Shown: positions 27,588 through 36,493, counted from the first letter of the stretch. The stretch is DNA of 41,144 nt from an uncultured Ignavibacterium sp. (GCA_937942875.1 CALEBT010000066.1:1-41144); one strand, 5' to 3'. Notes: a model not told the origin generated them from the sequence alone. Translations and numbers: made by a program.

Positions 27588-28794
27588 CTTTTGGCTCTTT
27601 GACCTTAAGCAAAATTAGCATCCCTGTAAGGAAGAAAAACGCAATTGAAATAATCGCAATTCTTTGTGAATCAGTTATGTAACTAACTAAACCAAAAACC
27701 AATGGACCAACAACTGCAGAACTTTTTCCAAAGAAAGAATAAAAACCAAAGAATTCAGTCTTCTTTTCAGGAGGAGTAAGCAAAGACATAAAACTTCTGC
27801 TGATTGACTGACAAGAGCCCATTGCAGCACCTGCTAAAAGTCCGACCAAATAAAATTGACTTTTTGTTTCAATTATATAGGCCAGGAAAACAGTAATTAT
27901 CCAAATAATTAGTGTATAGATGATAGACTTCTTTTGTCCAATTGAATCCGAAATAATTCCGAATATAATTGAGCCGATAATAGCAGTAGTTTGAACTGTA
28001 AGAAAGAAATAAATCAATTCCATTTCACTAAAACCCATTGTAGTGTGTGCATAATTACCGGCAAAGTAAATTACGGTATTTACTCCTTCTATATAAAAGA
28101 AAAATGCAAGAAGAAATACTGCAAGATTTTTGTAACTCTTTAAGTGAGAAATTGTATCCCAAACTCTCTTATATCCAATTTTCAGAAAACTTTCAGTGCG
28201 TTCAACTTTCTTTCTTGAATCTTTAAGAAAAAGAAAAAGCGGTAAAGAGAATATTAAAAAGAATAAAGCTGAAATAATGAAAGTCTCTCTGATTTTATCA
28301 TCATTTATAAAAGGAAATACTATTGCAAGCGAAGCTAACGAACCGAAATAACCGGCTGCAAAACCATATCCACTAACTCTGCCATAATTTTTTGGTTCTG
28401 TAATTTCGGGAAGAAAAGCATCATAGAAAACCAAACCTGCTTCAAATCCAATATTTGCAAGAACAAATAATAAAATACCTGATAAAACATTTCCTTCATT
28501 AACAAAGTAAAGCGAAGCTGTTGAGAAAATACAAAGTAAAGTGAAGAATAGTAAAAATCTTTTTTTGCCGGCTGAATAATCTGCTATTGCTCCAAGAACC
28601 GGAGAAATAATTGCAGTAATTGTCATAGAAATACTTGTAGCCAATGACCAGTATAAATCACCAATTGCTTCGCCTTGTGCCACTACTTTTTTAAAGTAAA
28701 CTGCGTATAGAAAAGTTGCAACTATAATTGCAAATGATGTGTTTGCAAAATCAAATAAGGACCATATAAATATTTTTTTATATTTCCTCATCAC
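27562..28794 (-). CDS. MFS transporter, UMF1/Atg22-like family
   Basis: A 410-residue, 12-helix major facilitator protein. The N-terminal signature IWSLFDFANTSFA and the segment GAIADYSAGKKRFLL after helix 2 are typical of the YxiO/UMF1 group, whose bacterial substrates are unknown. LLAGAAMGSCQSISRSFMS marks the matching C-half loop. The ATG at 28794 lies 17 nt inside the end of nusB, so it is translationally coupled to it. The substrate is not predictable. Confidence 0.88.
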   Translation of the reverse strand: MMRKYKKIFIWSLFDFANTSFAIIVATFLYAVYFKKVVAQGEAIGDLYWSLATSISMTITAIISPVLGAIADYSAGKKRFLLFFTLLCIFSTASLYFVNEGNVLSGILLFVLANIGFEAGLVFYDAFLPEITEPKNYGRVSGYGFAAGYFGSLASLAIVFPFINDDKIRETFIISALFFLIFSLPLFLFLKDSRKKVERTESFLKIGYKRVWDTISHLKSYKNLAVFLLAFFFYIEGVNTVIYFAGNYAHTTMGFSEMELIYFFLTVQTTAIIGSIIFGIISDSIGQKKSIIYTLIIWIITVFLAYIIETKSQFYLVGLLAGAAMGSCQSISRSFMSLLTPPEKKTEFFGFYSFFGKSSAVVGPLVFGLVSYITDSQRIAIISIAFFFLTGMLILLKVKEPKAIQTSVQE

Positions 28795-29275
28795 TACCTT
28801 TAGAGGAGGTTTTATTTATGGTGTCATCTAAAAGTCCTCTCCCTGTTTTTTTAATTTCACCGGATTTTTTTAATTCAACTAAAATTGAGTCCAAAACACC
28901 ATTTAGGAATTTGCTGCTTCCTTCGGTGCTGTAGTTCTTTGAGATTTCAATTACTTCATTGATTGTTACTTTCGGTGGGATATCTTCAAAGAACAAAAAT
29001 TCACAAATTCCCATTCGGAGTAAAATTTTATCAATCAATGCAATCCTGTCCATTTCCCAGTTACTGGTTTTATCTTCAATAAGCAAGTCGAATTTTTTTC
29101 TGTTTGATACTACTCTGAAAATCAGATTTGAACCAAATTCTCTATCAGATTTATCACTTACATCGTGGAAAATTTCGTCAATATGTTTTTGTAATTCATC
29201 GTTGTTCATTTCAAAAGCATATAAAACCTGAAGAGCTTTTTCTCTAATACGTCTTCTTTTGAAAACTTTGCTCAT
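28778..29275 (-). CDS. nusB: transcription antitermination factor NusB
   Basis: An RNA-binding factor that joins NusE at boxA in rRNA antitermination. It has 165 residues with the all-helical NusB fold. Recognisable parts are RRIREKALQVLYAFEM at the N-terminus, ALIDKILLRMGICEFLFFEDIPPKVTINEVIEI in the middle (shown here as one block; key residues D, E and N of the IDKILLRMGICE and VTINEVIEI parts), and SSKFLNGVLDSI near residue 130. A Ser/Lys-rich tail of ~25 residues follows the family core. It lies between the YdcF-like gene (8 nt upstream) and the MFS gene. Confidence 0.95.
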   Translation of the reverse strand: MSKVFKRRRIREKALQVLYAFEMNNDELQKHIDEIFHDVSDKSDREFGSNLIFRVVSNRKKFDLLIEDKTSNWEMDRIALIDKILLRMGICEFLFFEDIPPKVTINEVIEISKNYSTEGSSKFLNGVLDSILVELKKSGEIKKTGRGLLDDTINKTSSKGSDEEI

Positions 29276-29283
29276 AATTACCT

Positions 29284-30291
29284 TTAAATTGAAAATAACC
29301 AGAAAACTGTTAGTGCTAATGATTCTCTTAATCTGTTATACAGATTTGAGCCAATGCCCATATAAAAATCTGAAGCAACAGTTTTTATTTTAATTTGGTG
29401 AAAATTACTAATTTCTCTTATTCTCACAAGATGGAATGAATCAGAAATAACAATTATTTCATATCCGGGATATCTTGGTAAAATAACATTCTTAATGAAT
29501 TGAATCTGCTCATTTGTGGATGAAGTCTTAGTTTCCAACTCTACATTTTCGAATTTTGGATTAACTGTTTTGAAATATTCATAAGCAACTTCAGCTTCGC
29601 TTTTTTCTCCCGGTGCATTTCCGCCTGTAAAATATATTTTTTTTATTAGTCCACTTTTTGATAAATCAGCAGACTTTTTTACTCTTGCTGCTAAAATTGG
29701 ACTTGGTCTATTATCTGACCAAACAGCAGCCCCCAGAACTATTAAAATATTTTTTTTCTCATTACTTATTGATTTTTCATTTAATTTATTTTCATTTAAT
29801 AAAATGAACAAATTTGAAAAAAGAAGAAAGGCTATCATTAAAACTACAGTGGAAAGCAAAGCTTTACCGCTTAAAACTTTTGGTTTTGTTTTAGAGTAAA
29901 ATATATAAAATGCAAAATATACGATTACGAACAGATGCAGAGTAAAACATAATCCCGTAAATAATTTATTCCCATATTGACCAAAAAAGTAATATTTATT
30001 AAACGGCATTTGACTATGATTTGAGTAATATCCCATTCCCAGAAAAAGATAACTTAAAAACAGAAGGATAGATGTTTTAGCAGGTTTGATTCTATACTTT
30101 TTGAAAAAGAATATTATTTCAAAAATCAGTACTGAATAAAAAATTATAGTTAGAAGATTTCCAGTTAAGAAGAATTCAAAGTATTTCAAAGAAAGAAACT
30201 GATTATCGTATTTTATGTAAATAATAGAAACCAGCTGAAGAATCAGTAGAGATATGGTTAATATTTCTAATCCTTTACTTCTTGATTTCAT
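29284..30291 (-). CDS. membrane protein with YdcF/DUF218 domain
   Basis: A 335-residue protein. The N-terminal ~165 residues hold about five hydrophobic helices. The C-terminal ~165 residues are a DUF218 (YdcF/SanA/ElyC) domain: ILIVLGAAVWSDNRPSPIL, then KKIYFTGGNAPGEKSEA, then IIVISDSFHLVRI. ElyC and SanA affect envelope integrity and undecaprenyl-phosphate use in enterobacteria. A comparable envelope role is inferred. It heads the minus-strand run YdcF-nusB-MFS. Confidence 0.85.
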   Translation of the reverse strand: MKSRSKGLEILTISLLILQLVSIIYIKYDNQFLSLKYFEFFLTGNLLTIIFYSVLIFEIIFFFKKYRIKPAKTSILLFLSYLFLGMGYYSNHSQMPFNKYYFFGQYGNKLFTGLCFTLHLFVIVYFAFYIFYSKTKPKVLSGKALLSTVVLMIAFLLFSNLFILLNENKLNEKSISNEKKNILIVLGAAVWSDNRPSPILAARVKKSADLSKSGLIKKIYFTGGNAPGEKSEAEVAYEYFKTVNPKFENVELETKTSSTNEQIQFIKNVILPRYPGYEIIVISDSFHLVRIREISNFHQIKIKTVASDFYMGIGSNLYNRLRESLALTVFWLFSI

Positions 30292-30351
30292 ATCGTAATC
30301 TTAATAAAAAAAATTTTTATTTATAGTAAATATAAACTCCATAAAAAATAA

Positions 30352-30382
30352 TTGATTCGTATAGTATCATCTATTATTTTTG
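30352..30382 (+). promoter_or_regulatory. promoter of the orphan small RNA
   Basis: TTG 30352-30354, a 20-nt spacer and TATTTTTG 30375-30382 match the Bacteroidota sigma-A consensus. No coding sequence follows on this strand before the terminator, so the transcript would be about 75 nt. Confidence 0.65.
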
Positions 30383-30386
30383 TATT

Positions 30387-30463
30387 GCGGTGTACAGAAG
30401 GTTAACCCCCAGACCTTTTGTATGGGCAGGCCCGATGGCTTCGGTCATCGGGTTCTTTTTTTT
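30387..30463 (+). ncRNA. orphan small RNA, two hairpins
   Basis: About 75 nt between a consensus promoter and a strong intrinsic terminator, with no open reading frame of note. Hairpin 1 is ACAGAAGGT (30394-30402) with ACCTTTTGT (30413-30421), nine pairs including one G-U. Its 10-nt loop contains five consecutive C. A single-stranded ATGGGCAGG segment links it to the terminator hairpin. It does not look like tRNA, 6S, SRP RNA or RNase P RNA. The C-rich loop resembles the seed loops of sRNAs that pair with G-rich ribosome-binding sites; that function is inference. It is plus-strand while the flanking genes are minus-strand. Confidence 0.6.
30431..30463 (+). terminator. strong intrinsic terminator with UUCG tetraloop
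   Basis: CCCGATGGC (30431-30439) pairs with GTCATCGGG (30444-30452) around TTCG, then TTCTTTTTTTT. The T-run is only on the plus strand, so it terminates the small RNA rather than the minus-strand transporter gene that ends at 30462. Confidence 0.85.
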
Positions 30464-31679
30464 ATATATAACTTAACCATAGCACACCTAATACTAAGCT
30501 CAATAAAGTTATAATAATTCCGGATTTTAAGTATTCAACAAATTTAACGTTCACCCCTCTTTTTCTTGCCATTTCAACCACAATGAGATTGGCAACAGAG
30601 CCCAGCAAGGTCAGATTACCTGCGAAAGTTGAAGATAATGCGAGTGTTAACCAAATCTTTTCTGGGTTTATCATTTCTTTAATTATCGGACTCAACATTA
30701 AAACCGCTGGCACATTCGAAATCAGATTGCTTAAAACTGAAGAAATTATGGCAATATTGATTATTCTTTTCTCACTGAAAAATTGCAAATCTGAAATTTT
30801 AACTACTGAGTTTAGTAAATAATTAGTCTGATGTGAAATAATAAACAAACAAGAAAAAAAGATTAGAAGTGAAAAATCTACCTCAAGAAAAACTCTTTCA
30901 GGTTTAATTCTCCTTGTAATAAGCAAAGTAGAGGAAGCTGCTAAAGCAGTTATTGCTACAGGAAAACCAATTAAAAAAGCAATTAACATAATTGATAAAA
31001 CAACCGTGCTTTTAATGAAAAGTGGTTTATAAATTTTTGGCTCTGAAATAAAATTTTCTTCAAATTTCTCGTTTTTGAATTCCTTCCTGTAGATTAAAGA
31101 AATTACTAATACAACTAATATTAGGCAGATAATTGAAATAGGGAACATATAGAACATAAATTTAATGAATGACATCCCCGATTGAATTCCTATTATCATG
31201 TTCTGAGGATTTCCGACAATAGTAGCAGCGCTGCCAATGTTAGACGATGTTGCTAATGCAATCAGATAGGGAATTGGATTCCTTCTCAGATGCAGTACTA
31301 TCTCTATAATCATCGGAGTGAACATTATAACTATTGTATCATTAAGAAAAAGACTTGATAATATACCCGAGCTGAATGTTAAAATAATTAATAATTGTTT
31401 TGGTGATTTTGAATAGGTAATAACTTTATTGGTGATGATGTTAAAAAAGCCAGCTAATCTTAAATTAATATTTATTATCATCATTGCGAAGATTAAAACT
31501 ATTGTATCAATATCAATTAATGAAAAAGCTTTACCCAGATTCATCTCGTTTAATACAATTAATGCTGAAGCTCCGATTAATGAAATGGTAGCTCTGTTCA
31601 TCCTGAATTTAGGAAAACTTCCAATTGCAATTCCAAATAAACTTAAAAAAATTATTAAAAGACTTAAATATTCTTTCAT
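30462..31679 (-). CDS. ArsB/NhaD-superfamily anion permease, YbiR-like
   Basis: A 405-residue inner-membrane protein with about 11 helices of the SLC13/citrate-transporter-like fold. Hairpin-loop signatures are SLFLNDTIVIMFTPM, GSAATIVGNPQNMIIG and SSTFAGNLTLLGSVANLIV. The start is set at the ATG ending at 31679 (MKEYLSLLIIFLSLFG). A longer frame from 31820 would run through the divergent promoters into the AbgT gene and is unlikely. The transported ion is unknown; arsenite transport is not supported, as there is no arsR or arsC nearby. Confidence 0.85.
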   Translation of the reverse strand: MKEYLSLLIIFLSLFGIAIGSFPKFRMNRATISLIGASALIVLNEMNLGKAFSLIDIDTIVLIFAMMIININLRLAGFFNIITNKVITYSKSPKQLLIILTFSSGILSSLFLNDTIVIMFTPMIIEIVLHLRRNPIPYLIALATSSNIGSAATIVGNPQNMIIGIQSGMSFIKFMFYMFPISIICLILVVLVISLIYRKEFKNEKFEENFISEPKIYKPLFIKSTVVLSIMLIAFLIGFPVAITALAASSTLLITRRIKPERVFLEVDFSLLIFFSCLFIISHQTNYLLNSVVKISDLQFFSEKRIINIAIISSVLSNLISNVPAVLMLSPIIKEMINPEKIWLTLALSSTFAGNLTLLGSVANLIVVEMARKRGVNVKFVEYLKSGIIITLLSLVLGVLWLSYI

Positions 31680-31697
31680 TTCATTAGTCGAATTTAA

Positions 31698-31727
31698 TTG
31701 CTGAACAAATTTACAATCATATCTTTG
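31698..31727 (+). promoter_or_regulatory. promoter of the AbgT-family gene
   Basis: TTG 31698-31700, a 19-nt spacer and TATCTTTG 31720-31727 match the Bacteroidota consensus, about 38 nt before the ATG. A minus-strand -7 element TAAATTTG (31713 to 31706) for the divergent permease lies inside its spacer. Confidence 0.65.
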
Positions 31728-31764
31728 TAAAGTCACATTTGAATTATTTGTTAAAAGGGTAAAT

Positions 31765-33288
31765 ATGACCAAAAACAAAACCTCTGTGTTTAATAAAATT
31801 CTGGATTTAATAGAAACCATCGGAAATAAACTTCCTCATCCTGCAACTTTATTCGCAATTCTCGCTCTACTGGTTACAATTATCTCTTACATTGGGGAAC
31901 TTCTCAGTTTAAGTGCAATTCATCCAGCCGATAATTCAATTATAAAAGTGAAGAATCTTCTTTCATCCGATGGTATAAGATGGATTTATACAAATGTGGT
32001 TTACAATTTCGTAAATTTTCCTCCTCTTGGGTATGTATTAGCTGTAATGATTGGAATTGGAGTTGCCGAAGGTTCTGGCTTATTTAATTCGATGATTCGT
32101 GCATTAGTTTTAAAAGCGCCAAAAAGATTAATTACAGGAGCAATAGTTTTTGCAGGAGTGCTTTCTCATTTAGCTTCAGAGGCAGGTTATGTTATTCTCA
32201 TTCCTTTGGGAGCAACAATTTTTTATGCATTAGGTCGTCATCCGATGGCAGGACTTGCAGCAGCATTCTGTGGTGTTAGTGGTGGTTTTGGTGCAAATTT
32301 TCTTATTGGTTCAATTGATCCAGTTTTAGCTGGTCTAACTCAATCTGCTGCGAATATTATTAACCCTGATATTAAAATTAATGCTGCAGTTAATTTTTAT
32401 TTTATGTTTATCTCTGCTGTGATGATAGTTTTAGCAGGAACGTGGATTACAGAAAAAATTGTTGAACCTCGTTTGAAAAACTACGAGGGCAATGCTGAAA
32501 AAATACCCGTTGATGATTTGACAGCTGATGAAAAAAAAGGTCTTAAATGGGCAGGTCTTAGTTTGCTTCTTACTGTTATTTTTCTTGTTCTTACCATAGT
32601 TCCCGAAAATGGAATATTTAGAAATCCTGTAACAAAAGAAATTCTTCATTCCCCTTTTTTTGACGGAATAATAACAGGAATCCTGGTGTTTTTTTTAGTA
32701 CCGGGATTGATATACGGAATTGCTGTTAAATCAATAAAAAATGACAAAGATTTTATGAGGCATATTATAAAATCAATGGGGACTCTATCAACATACATAG
32801 TACTGGTATTCTTTGCAGCTCAATTTGTTTACTTTTTCAGATACAGCAATCTCGGATTAATTATTGCAATTGATGGTGCTCAATTTTTAAAGAGTATTGG
32901 ATTAACGGGAATTCCGCTTTTGGTTGCCTTTGTTTTAGTCTCAGCTTTTATCAATTTATTTATGGGAAGTGCTTCAGCTAAGTGGGCTATTATGGCTCCG
33001 GTTTTTGTCCCGATGTTTATGTTACTGGATTATCATCCCGCATTAACGCAGGCTGCTTTCAGAATTGGTGATTCAGTTACAAATTTAGTTACTCCTATGA
33101 TGAGTTATTTTGCTTTGATTGTAGCTTTTGCTCAGAAATATGATGAAAAGTATGGAATCGGAACGATAATATCTACGATGATACCATATACTGTTTTGCT
33201 GACAGTTTTTTGGATTATTGTGCTAATTCTTTGGATGCTGATTGGTCTGCCTCTTGGACCAGATGGACCATTATTTTTAGCAAAATGA
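31765..33288 (+). CDS. abgT: AbgT-family transporter
   Basis: A 507-residue inner-membrane protein, the E. coli AbgT length. It starts with the family pattern FNKILDLIETIGNKLPHPATLF and has helix-hairpin segments such as GVSGGFGANFLIGSIDPVLAGL and the late SASAKWAIMAPVFVPMF and GDSVTNLVTPMMSYF. E. coli AbgT imports p-aminobenzoyl-glutamate; other members export sulfonamide-type antimetabolites using proton motive force. No pabAB or abgAB hydrolase genes adjoin it, so the direction of transport is open. It is divergent from the YbiR-like permease. Confidence 0.92.
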   Translation: MTKNKTSVFNKILDLIETIGNKLPHPATLFAILALLVTIISYIGELLSLSAIHPADNSIIKVKNLLSSDGIRWIYTNVVYNFVNFPPLGYVLAVMIGIGVAEGSGLFNSMIRALVLKAPKRLITGAIVFAGVLSHLASEAGYVILIPLGATIFYALGRHPMAGLAAAFCGVSGGFGANFLIGSIDPVLAGLTQSAANIINPDIKINAAVNFYFMFISAVMIVLAGTWITEKIVEPRLKNYEGNAEKIPVDDLTADEKKGLKWAGLSLLLTVIFLVLTIVPENGIFRNPVTKEILHSPFFDGIITGILVFFLVPGLIYGIAVKSIKNDKDFMRHIIKSMGTLSTYIVLVFFAAQFVYFFRYSNLGLIIAIDGAQFLKSIGLTGIPLLVAFVLVSAFINLFMGSASAKWAIMAPVFVPMFMLLDYHPALTQAAFRIGDSVTNLVTPMMSYFALIVAFAQKYDEKYGIGTIISTMIPYTVLLTVFWIIVLILWMLIGLPLGPDGPLFLAK

Positions 33289-33301
33289 TGTGAGTAAAGA
33301 T

Positions 33302-34213
33302 TTAGGATTTCTTTTTTAATTTCTTTACTGCTCGGGCTAATTGATGAATTATCTGGTGTATAACTTCATAAGGTACTCCATCGTAATGCTTTGATTGAAA
33401 ACGCATATCGCACTGGTCGTTTACATAATCTATTACAACAAATCTTTCATCTTCAGTTATTGCAATCTCAGAGGAAAAGAAATCCAATTGTGTGATTTTT
33501 GCAATTCTTGAAGTGATTCGGAACAGCTTAATTAAATTAAATTGCTGAATATCTTCTCTTGTCAATAATGAATAAATATGAGTCTGATCATCCCACCAAC
33601 AACAAAATGATTTTCCGAAAGCCCAGAAACACCTGAACCAGGCTCGTTTACCATTAAAATATCTTGGAACAACTTTTTCCTGAAGAATATATTTATCCTC
33701 ATCGAGATTTTTTCTTTCTTCAAGAACTTCTTTTAATGTTTCAGCCCCAGTTACAACTCCAATTCCACCACCAGTTGTATTGCAAGGTTTGATAATAAAA
33801 GGTCTCCCCAACACAGACAATTCTTCTATTGAAAGCTTTATAGTCTCATTTTTTTTGTGAGGCGGAATTATAATCGAATGAGGAACTTGTAAACCACCGG
33901 TAATAAATTCTAAATGCATGGAAGCTTTGTCGGTTGAGTGTTTTACTTTATCATAGGGGTTAAATATTCTGCATTTCCTTTTTTGTAAAATTTCACCTAA
34001 TTCTGTGAAATCATCATCAACATCCGATGCTCTATCCAAGTATGAGCGAAAAGATATTCTTCTATTTTTTACATTTTCAGTAACTTCATAAATGTTATAA
34101 TAAGATATTCTGAATGTAGATAATCCATTTTGCTGGAGAATGTTCTCGACTTCATCTATAAAGTCAATATCGTATTCCCATTCGTAGCTGATTGCAAAAT
34201 CAAATTTTTCCAT
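33302..34213 (-). CDS. orphan ATP-grasp domain protein
   Basis: A 303-residue cytoplasmic protein with an ATP-grasp fold, as in RimK- and glutathione synthetase-like ligases. The N-terminal ~110 residues form a pre-grasp domain (MEKFDFAISYEWEYD). Nucleotide-binding features are IIKPCNTTGGGIGV (K142, GGG 148-150), the LQEK edge near 177-180, and acidic/Asn metal ligands E249, D262 and N265. Residues 191-212 are rich in Trp, Cys and Phe (W192, C195, W197, CCWW 204-207). It should join a carboxylate to an amine or thiol with ATP; the substrates are unknown. It stands alone, divergent from an MFS gene. Confidence 0.8.
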   Translation of the reverse strand: MEKFDFAISYEWEYDIDFIDEVENILQQNGLSTFRISYYNIYEVTENVKNRRISFRSYLDRASDVDDDFTELGEILQKRKCRIFNPYDKVKHSTDKASMHLEFITGGLQVPHSIIIPPHKKNETIKLSIEELSVLGRPFIIKPCNTTGGGIGVVTGAETLKEVLEERKNLDEDKYILQEKVVPRYFNGKRAWFRCFWAFGKSFCCWWDDQTHIYSLLTREDIQQFNLIKLFRITSRIAKITQLDFFSSEIAITEDERFVVIDYVNDQCDMRFQSKHYDGVPYEVIHQIIHQLARAVKKLKKKS

Positions 34214-34253
34214 CTAATATTTGTTTAACTTTTAATACTGAATAAAGAATTTC

Positions 34254-34261
34254 TATTTTTG
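34254..34261 (+). promoter_or_regulatory. -7 element for the MFS gene
   Basis: TATTTTTG matches TAnnTTTG 36 nt before the ATG at 34298. At the -33 position only CTTTT is present, so the match is partial. Confidence 0.4.
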
Positions 34262-34297
34262 TAAGGATTAAAATAATTATCAGACTACAAATAATTT

Positions 34298-35491
34298 ATG
34301 GAGAAGAACTTCTCAGCTTTAACTTTGATTTTCCTGACGGTTTTTATTGACCTCTTAGGATTTGGTTTACTTATTCCTGTTTTGCCTTCTTTTGGAGTCA
34401 ATGTTCTGAATATTGATGAGTTTTCTATCGGAATTGCAATTTCAATTTATTCATTCATTCAGTTTCTATTCAATCCGATTTTTGGAAAAATTTCTGATAA
34501 AAACGGTCGTAAACCCGTGATACTTTTTTGTTTATTATTGAATGCACTGGGTTATTTAATTTTTGCATTTACTGATAACTATTTGATTCTCTTAATATCA
34601 AGAATCATTGCTGGAATTGGTGGTAGTAGCATTTCTGTTGCTCAGGCTTACATTGCAGATATTACGACTCCCGAAAGTCGTTCAAAAGGAATGGGAATAA
34701 TTGGCAGTGCTTTTGGTTTGGGTTTTGTTTTCGGTCCTCTTCTCGGCGGAATTCTTGCTGAATATGGTTATCAAATAGTTGGTTTTGTATCAGCAGGTTT
34801 TTCATTAGCTGCTTTGATTTTAACTTTCTTTATGTTGCCCGAATCTTTGAAGTTCTCTTACAAAAAACAAACTCAAACTGATAGAAAAATCAGACTAATA
34901 AATACACAATCATTTAAATATGTTTTTAGCAAACCTGATTTAGGATTACTAATAAGTTTATTCTTTATTCTAACATTTTCCTTTGCAAACATTTATGGAA
35001 CTTTTGCCTTGCTCGGAATTCAGGTTTATAAATTTACAGATAAGCAAAATGGATATATGTTTGGAATAACTGGAATTGTTTCTGCTTTAGTGCAAGGAGT
35101 TTTCATTGGAAAAATTTCAAAATTTCTGACTAAGAAAAAAATCATCATAATTGGGTCGTTGTTAGTAAGTCTGAATCTTGCTCTTATTCCTTATTCTGTG
35201 AATTTTCTTGGATTGGCAATTGTTTCTGTTTTCCTTTCAATTGGAACTGGAATTTTACAACCAACTGTTCTAAGTTTAATTTCAGAAGTTACTTCAGAAT
35301 CTGAGCAAGGATTGATACTTGGAATCAATCAATCAATGTCAGCTTTTGCACGGATGCTTGGTCCGCTTTGGGGAGGATTTGCCTTTAAATATTTAGGCTA
35401 TCCATTCCCATTTTTGACAGGTGCATTTTTTACCGCGATAATGTTTTTAATTGCTATTTTTTATTTACCTAAAAAAATAAAACTTGATTAG
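34298..35491 (+). CDS. MFS transporter, TetA/DHA1-like
   Basis: A 397-residue, 12-helix drug:H+ antiporter-type protein. Motif A is visible after helix 2 as GKISDKNGRKPVILF. DLLGFGLLIPVLPSFGVNV in helix 1 and GSAFGLGFVFGPLLGG in helix 5 (motif C-like) are typical of the TetA/DHA1 group. Genuine tetracycline resistance cannot be claimed from sequence. The dus gene starts 6 nt after its stop, so the two are probably co-transcribed. Confidence 0.88.
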   Translation: MEKNFSALTLIFLTVFIDLLGFGLLIPVLPSFGVNVLNIDEFSIGIAISIYSFIQFLFNPIFGKISDKNGRKPVILFCLLLNALGYLIFAFTDNYLILLISRIIAGIGGSSISVAQAYIADITTPESRSKGMGIIGSAFGLGFVFGPLLGGILAEYGYQIVGFVSAGFSLAALILTFFMLPESLKFSYKKQTQTDRKIRLINTQSFKYVFSKPDLGLLISLFFILTFSFANIYGTFALLGIQVYKFTDKQNGYMFGITGIVSALVQGVFIGKISKFLTKKKIIIIGSLLVSLNLALIPYSVNFLGLAIVSVFLSIGTGILQPTVLSLISEVTSESEQGLILGINQSMSAFARMLGPLWGGFAFKYLGYPFPFLTGAFFTAIMFLIAIFYLPKKIKLD

Positions 35492-35497
35492 ATAAAA

Positions 35498-36493
35498 ATG
35501 TTCAAAGTTGGAAAAATTACTATCGAAAAAGCCCTTTTGCTTGCTCCTATGGAAGATGTTACAGATTTATCTTTTCGTTTGATCTGTAAAGAACTCGGAG
35601 CTGATGTTGTTTATACAGAATTTGTAAATTCAGAAGGATTAGTTCGTGGAAGTGAAAAGACTCATAAGAAACTCAAAATATCTGACTTAGAAAGACCAGT
35701 CGGAATCCAAATTTACGGCGGTGAATTAAATTCAATGATTGAAGCAGCAAAAATTGCTGAAGCAGAAAATCCAGATATTATTGATATAAATGCTGGCTGT
35801 TGGGTTAAAAAAGTAGTTGGCTGCGGTGCGGGTAGTGCGCTGATTAAAAATCCACTTTATCTCCAATCTATAGTTGGTGAAATAGTTAAAACAGTAAAAA
35901 TACCAGTTACAGTAAAAACCCGAATTGGATGGGATGAAAACGATATAAAAATTGTGGAAATAGCAGAAAGATTGCAAGATGTCGGAGTTGCTGCTTTAAC
36001 CATTCATTGCAGAACAAGAAAAATGGGACATCGAGGCGACCCTGACTGGAGCTGGATTAACCGAGTCAAAGAAAAAGTTTCCATTCCAATTGTTCTTAAT
36101 GGTGGAGTATTCACTGCAGAAGATGCCAAACGCGCTTTCGATGAAACTAATGCCGATGCAGTTATGATTGCTCGAGGTGCTATCGGAAATCCCTGGGTTT
36201 TCACTGAAGCAAAAGAATTGATTTCAACCGGTTCAATTATCACTCAAACTGATGAAGAAAAAAGAATAAAAACTGCTTTACGACATCTTCAAATATCAAT
36301 CGAGATTAAAGGTGAAAGACGAGCTGTAATTGAGCATAGAAAATTTTACACAGGTTATCTTAAAGGATTACATCATTCATCAAGAATAAGAAATGAGTTA
36401 ATGAATTATACTGATTATGCTTCAGTTGAAAATTGTCTGATGAAATATCTTGAAGAATTAAGATTTCATAGTTACTTGAAGAGTTTGATTTAG
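35498..36493 (+). CDS. dusB: tRNA-dihydrouridine synthase
   Basis: FMN enzyme that reduces specific uridines in tRNA to dihydrouridine. It has 331 residues. The TIM-barrel N-half has LLAPMEDVTDLSFRL, IQIYGGE, the catalytic Cys C101 in INAGCWVKKV followed by GCGAGSALIKNP, and VKTRIGWD. The late barrel has IPIVLNGGV and AVMIARGAIGNPW. The C-terminal ~90 residues form the helical tRNA-binding domain. The NAGC-W-VKK context fits DusB-like members; the exact U position modified is not certain. Confidence 0.93.
   Translation: MFKVGKITIEKALLLAPMEDVTDLSFRLICKELGADVVYTEFVNSEGLVRGSEKTHKKLKISDLERPVGIQIYGGELNSMIEAAKIAEAENPDIIDINAGCWVKKVVGCGAGSALIKNPLYLQSIVGEIVKTVKIPVTVKTRIGWDENDIKIVEIAERLQDVGVAALTIHCRTRKMGHRGDPDWSWINRVKEKVSIPIVLNGGVFTAEDAKRAFDETNADAVMIARGAIGNPWVFTEAKELISTGSIITQTDEEKRIKTALRHLQISIEIKGERRAVIEHRKFYTGYLKGLHHSSRIRNELMNYTDYASVENCLMKYLEELRFHSYLKSLI

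Noticed and set aside
30462-31679. Arsenite efflux (arsB) for the permease
   Set aside because: Only superfamily motifs match; no arsR/arsC context, and the YbiR-like pattern fits better.
31680-31820. 47-residue N-terminal extension of the YbiR-like permease
   Set aside because: It would run across both divergent promoters and into the AbgT coding region; the ATG at 31679 gives a normal first membrane helix.
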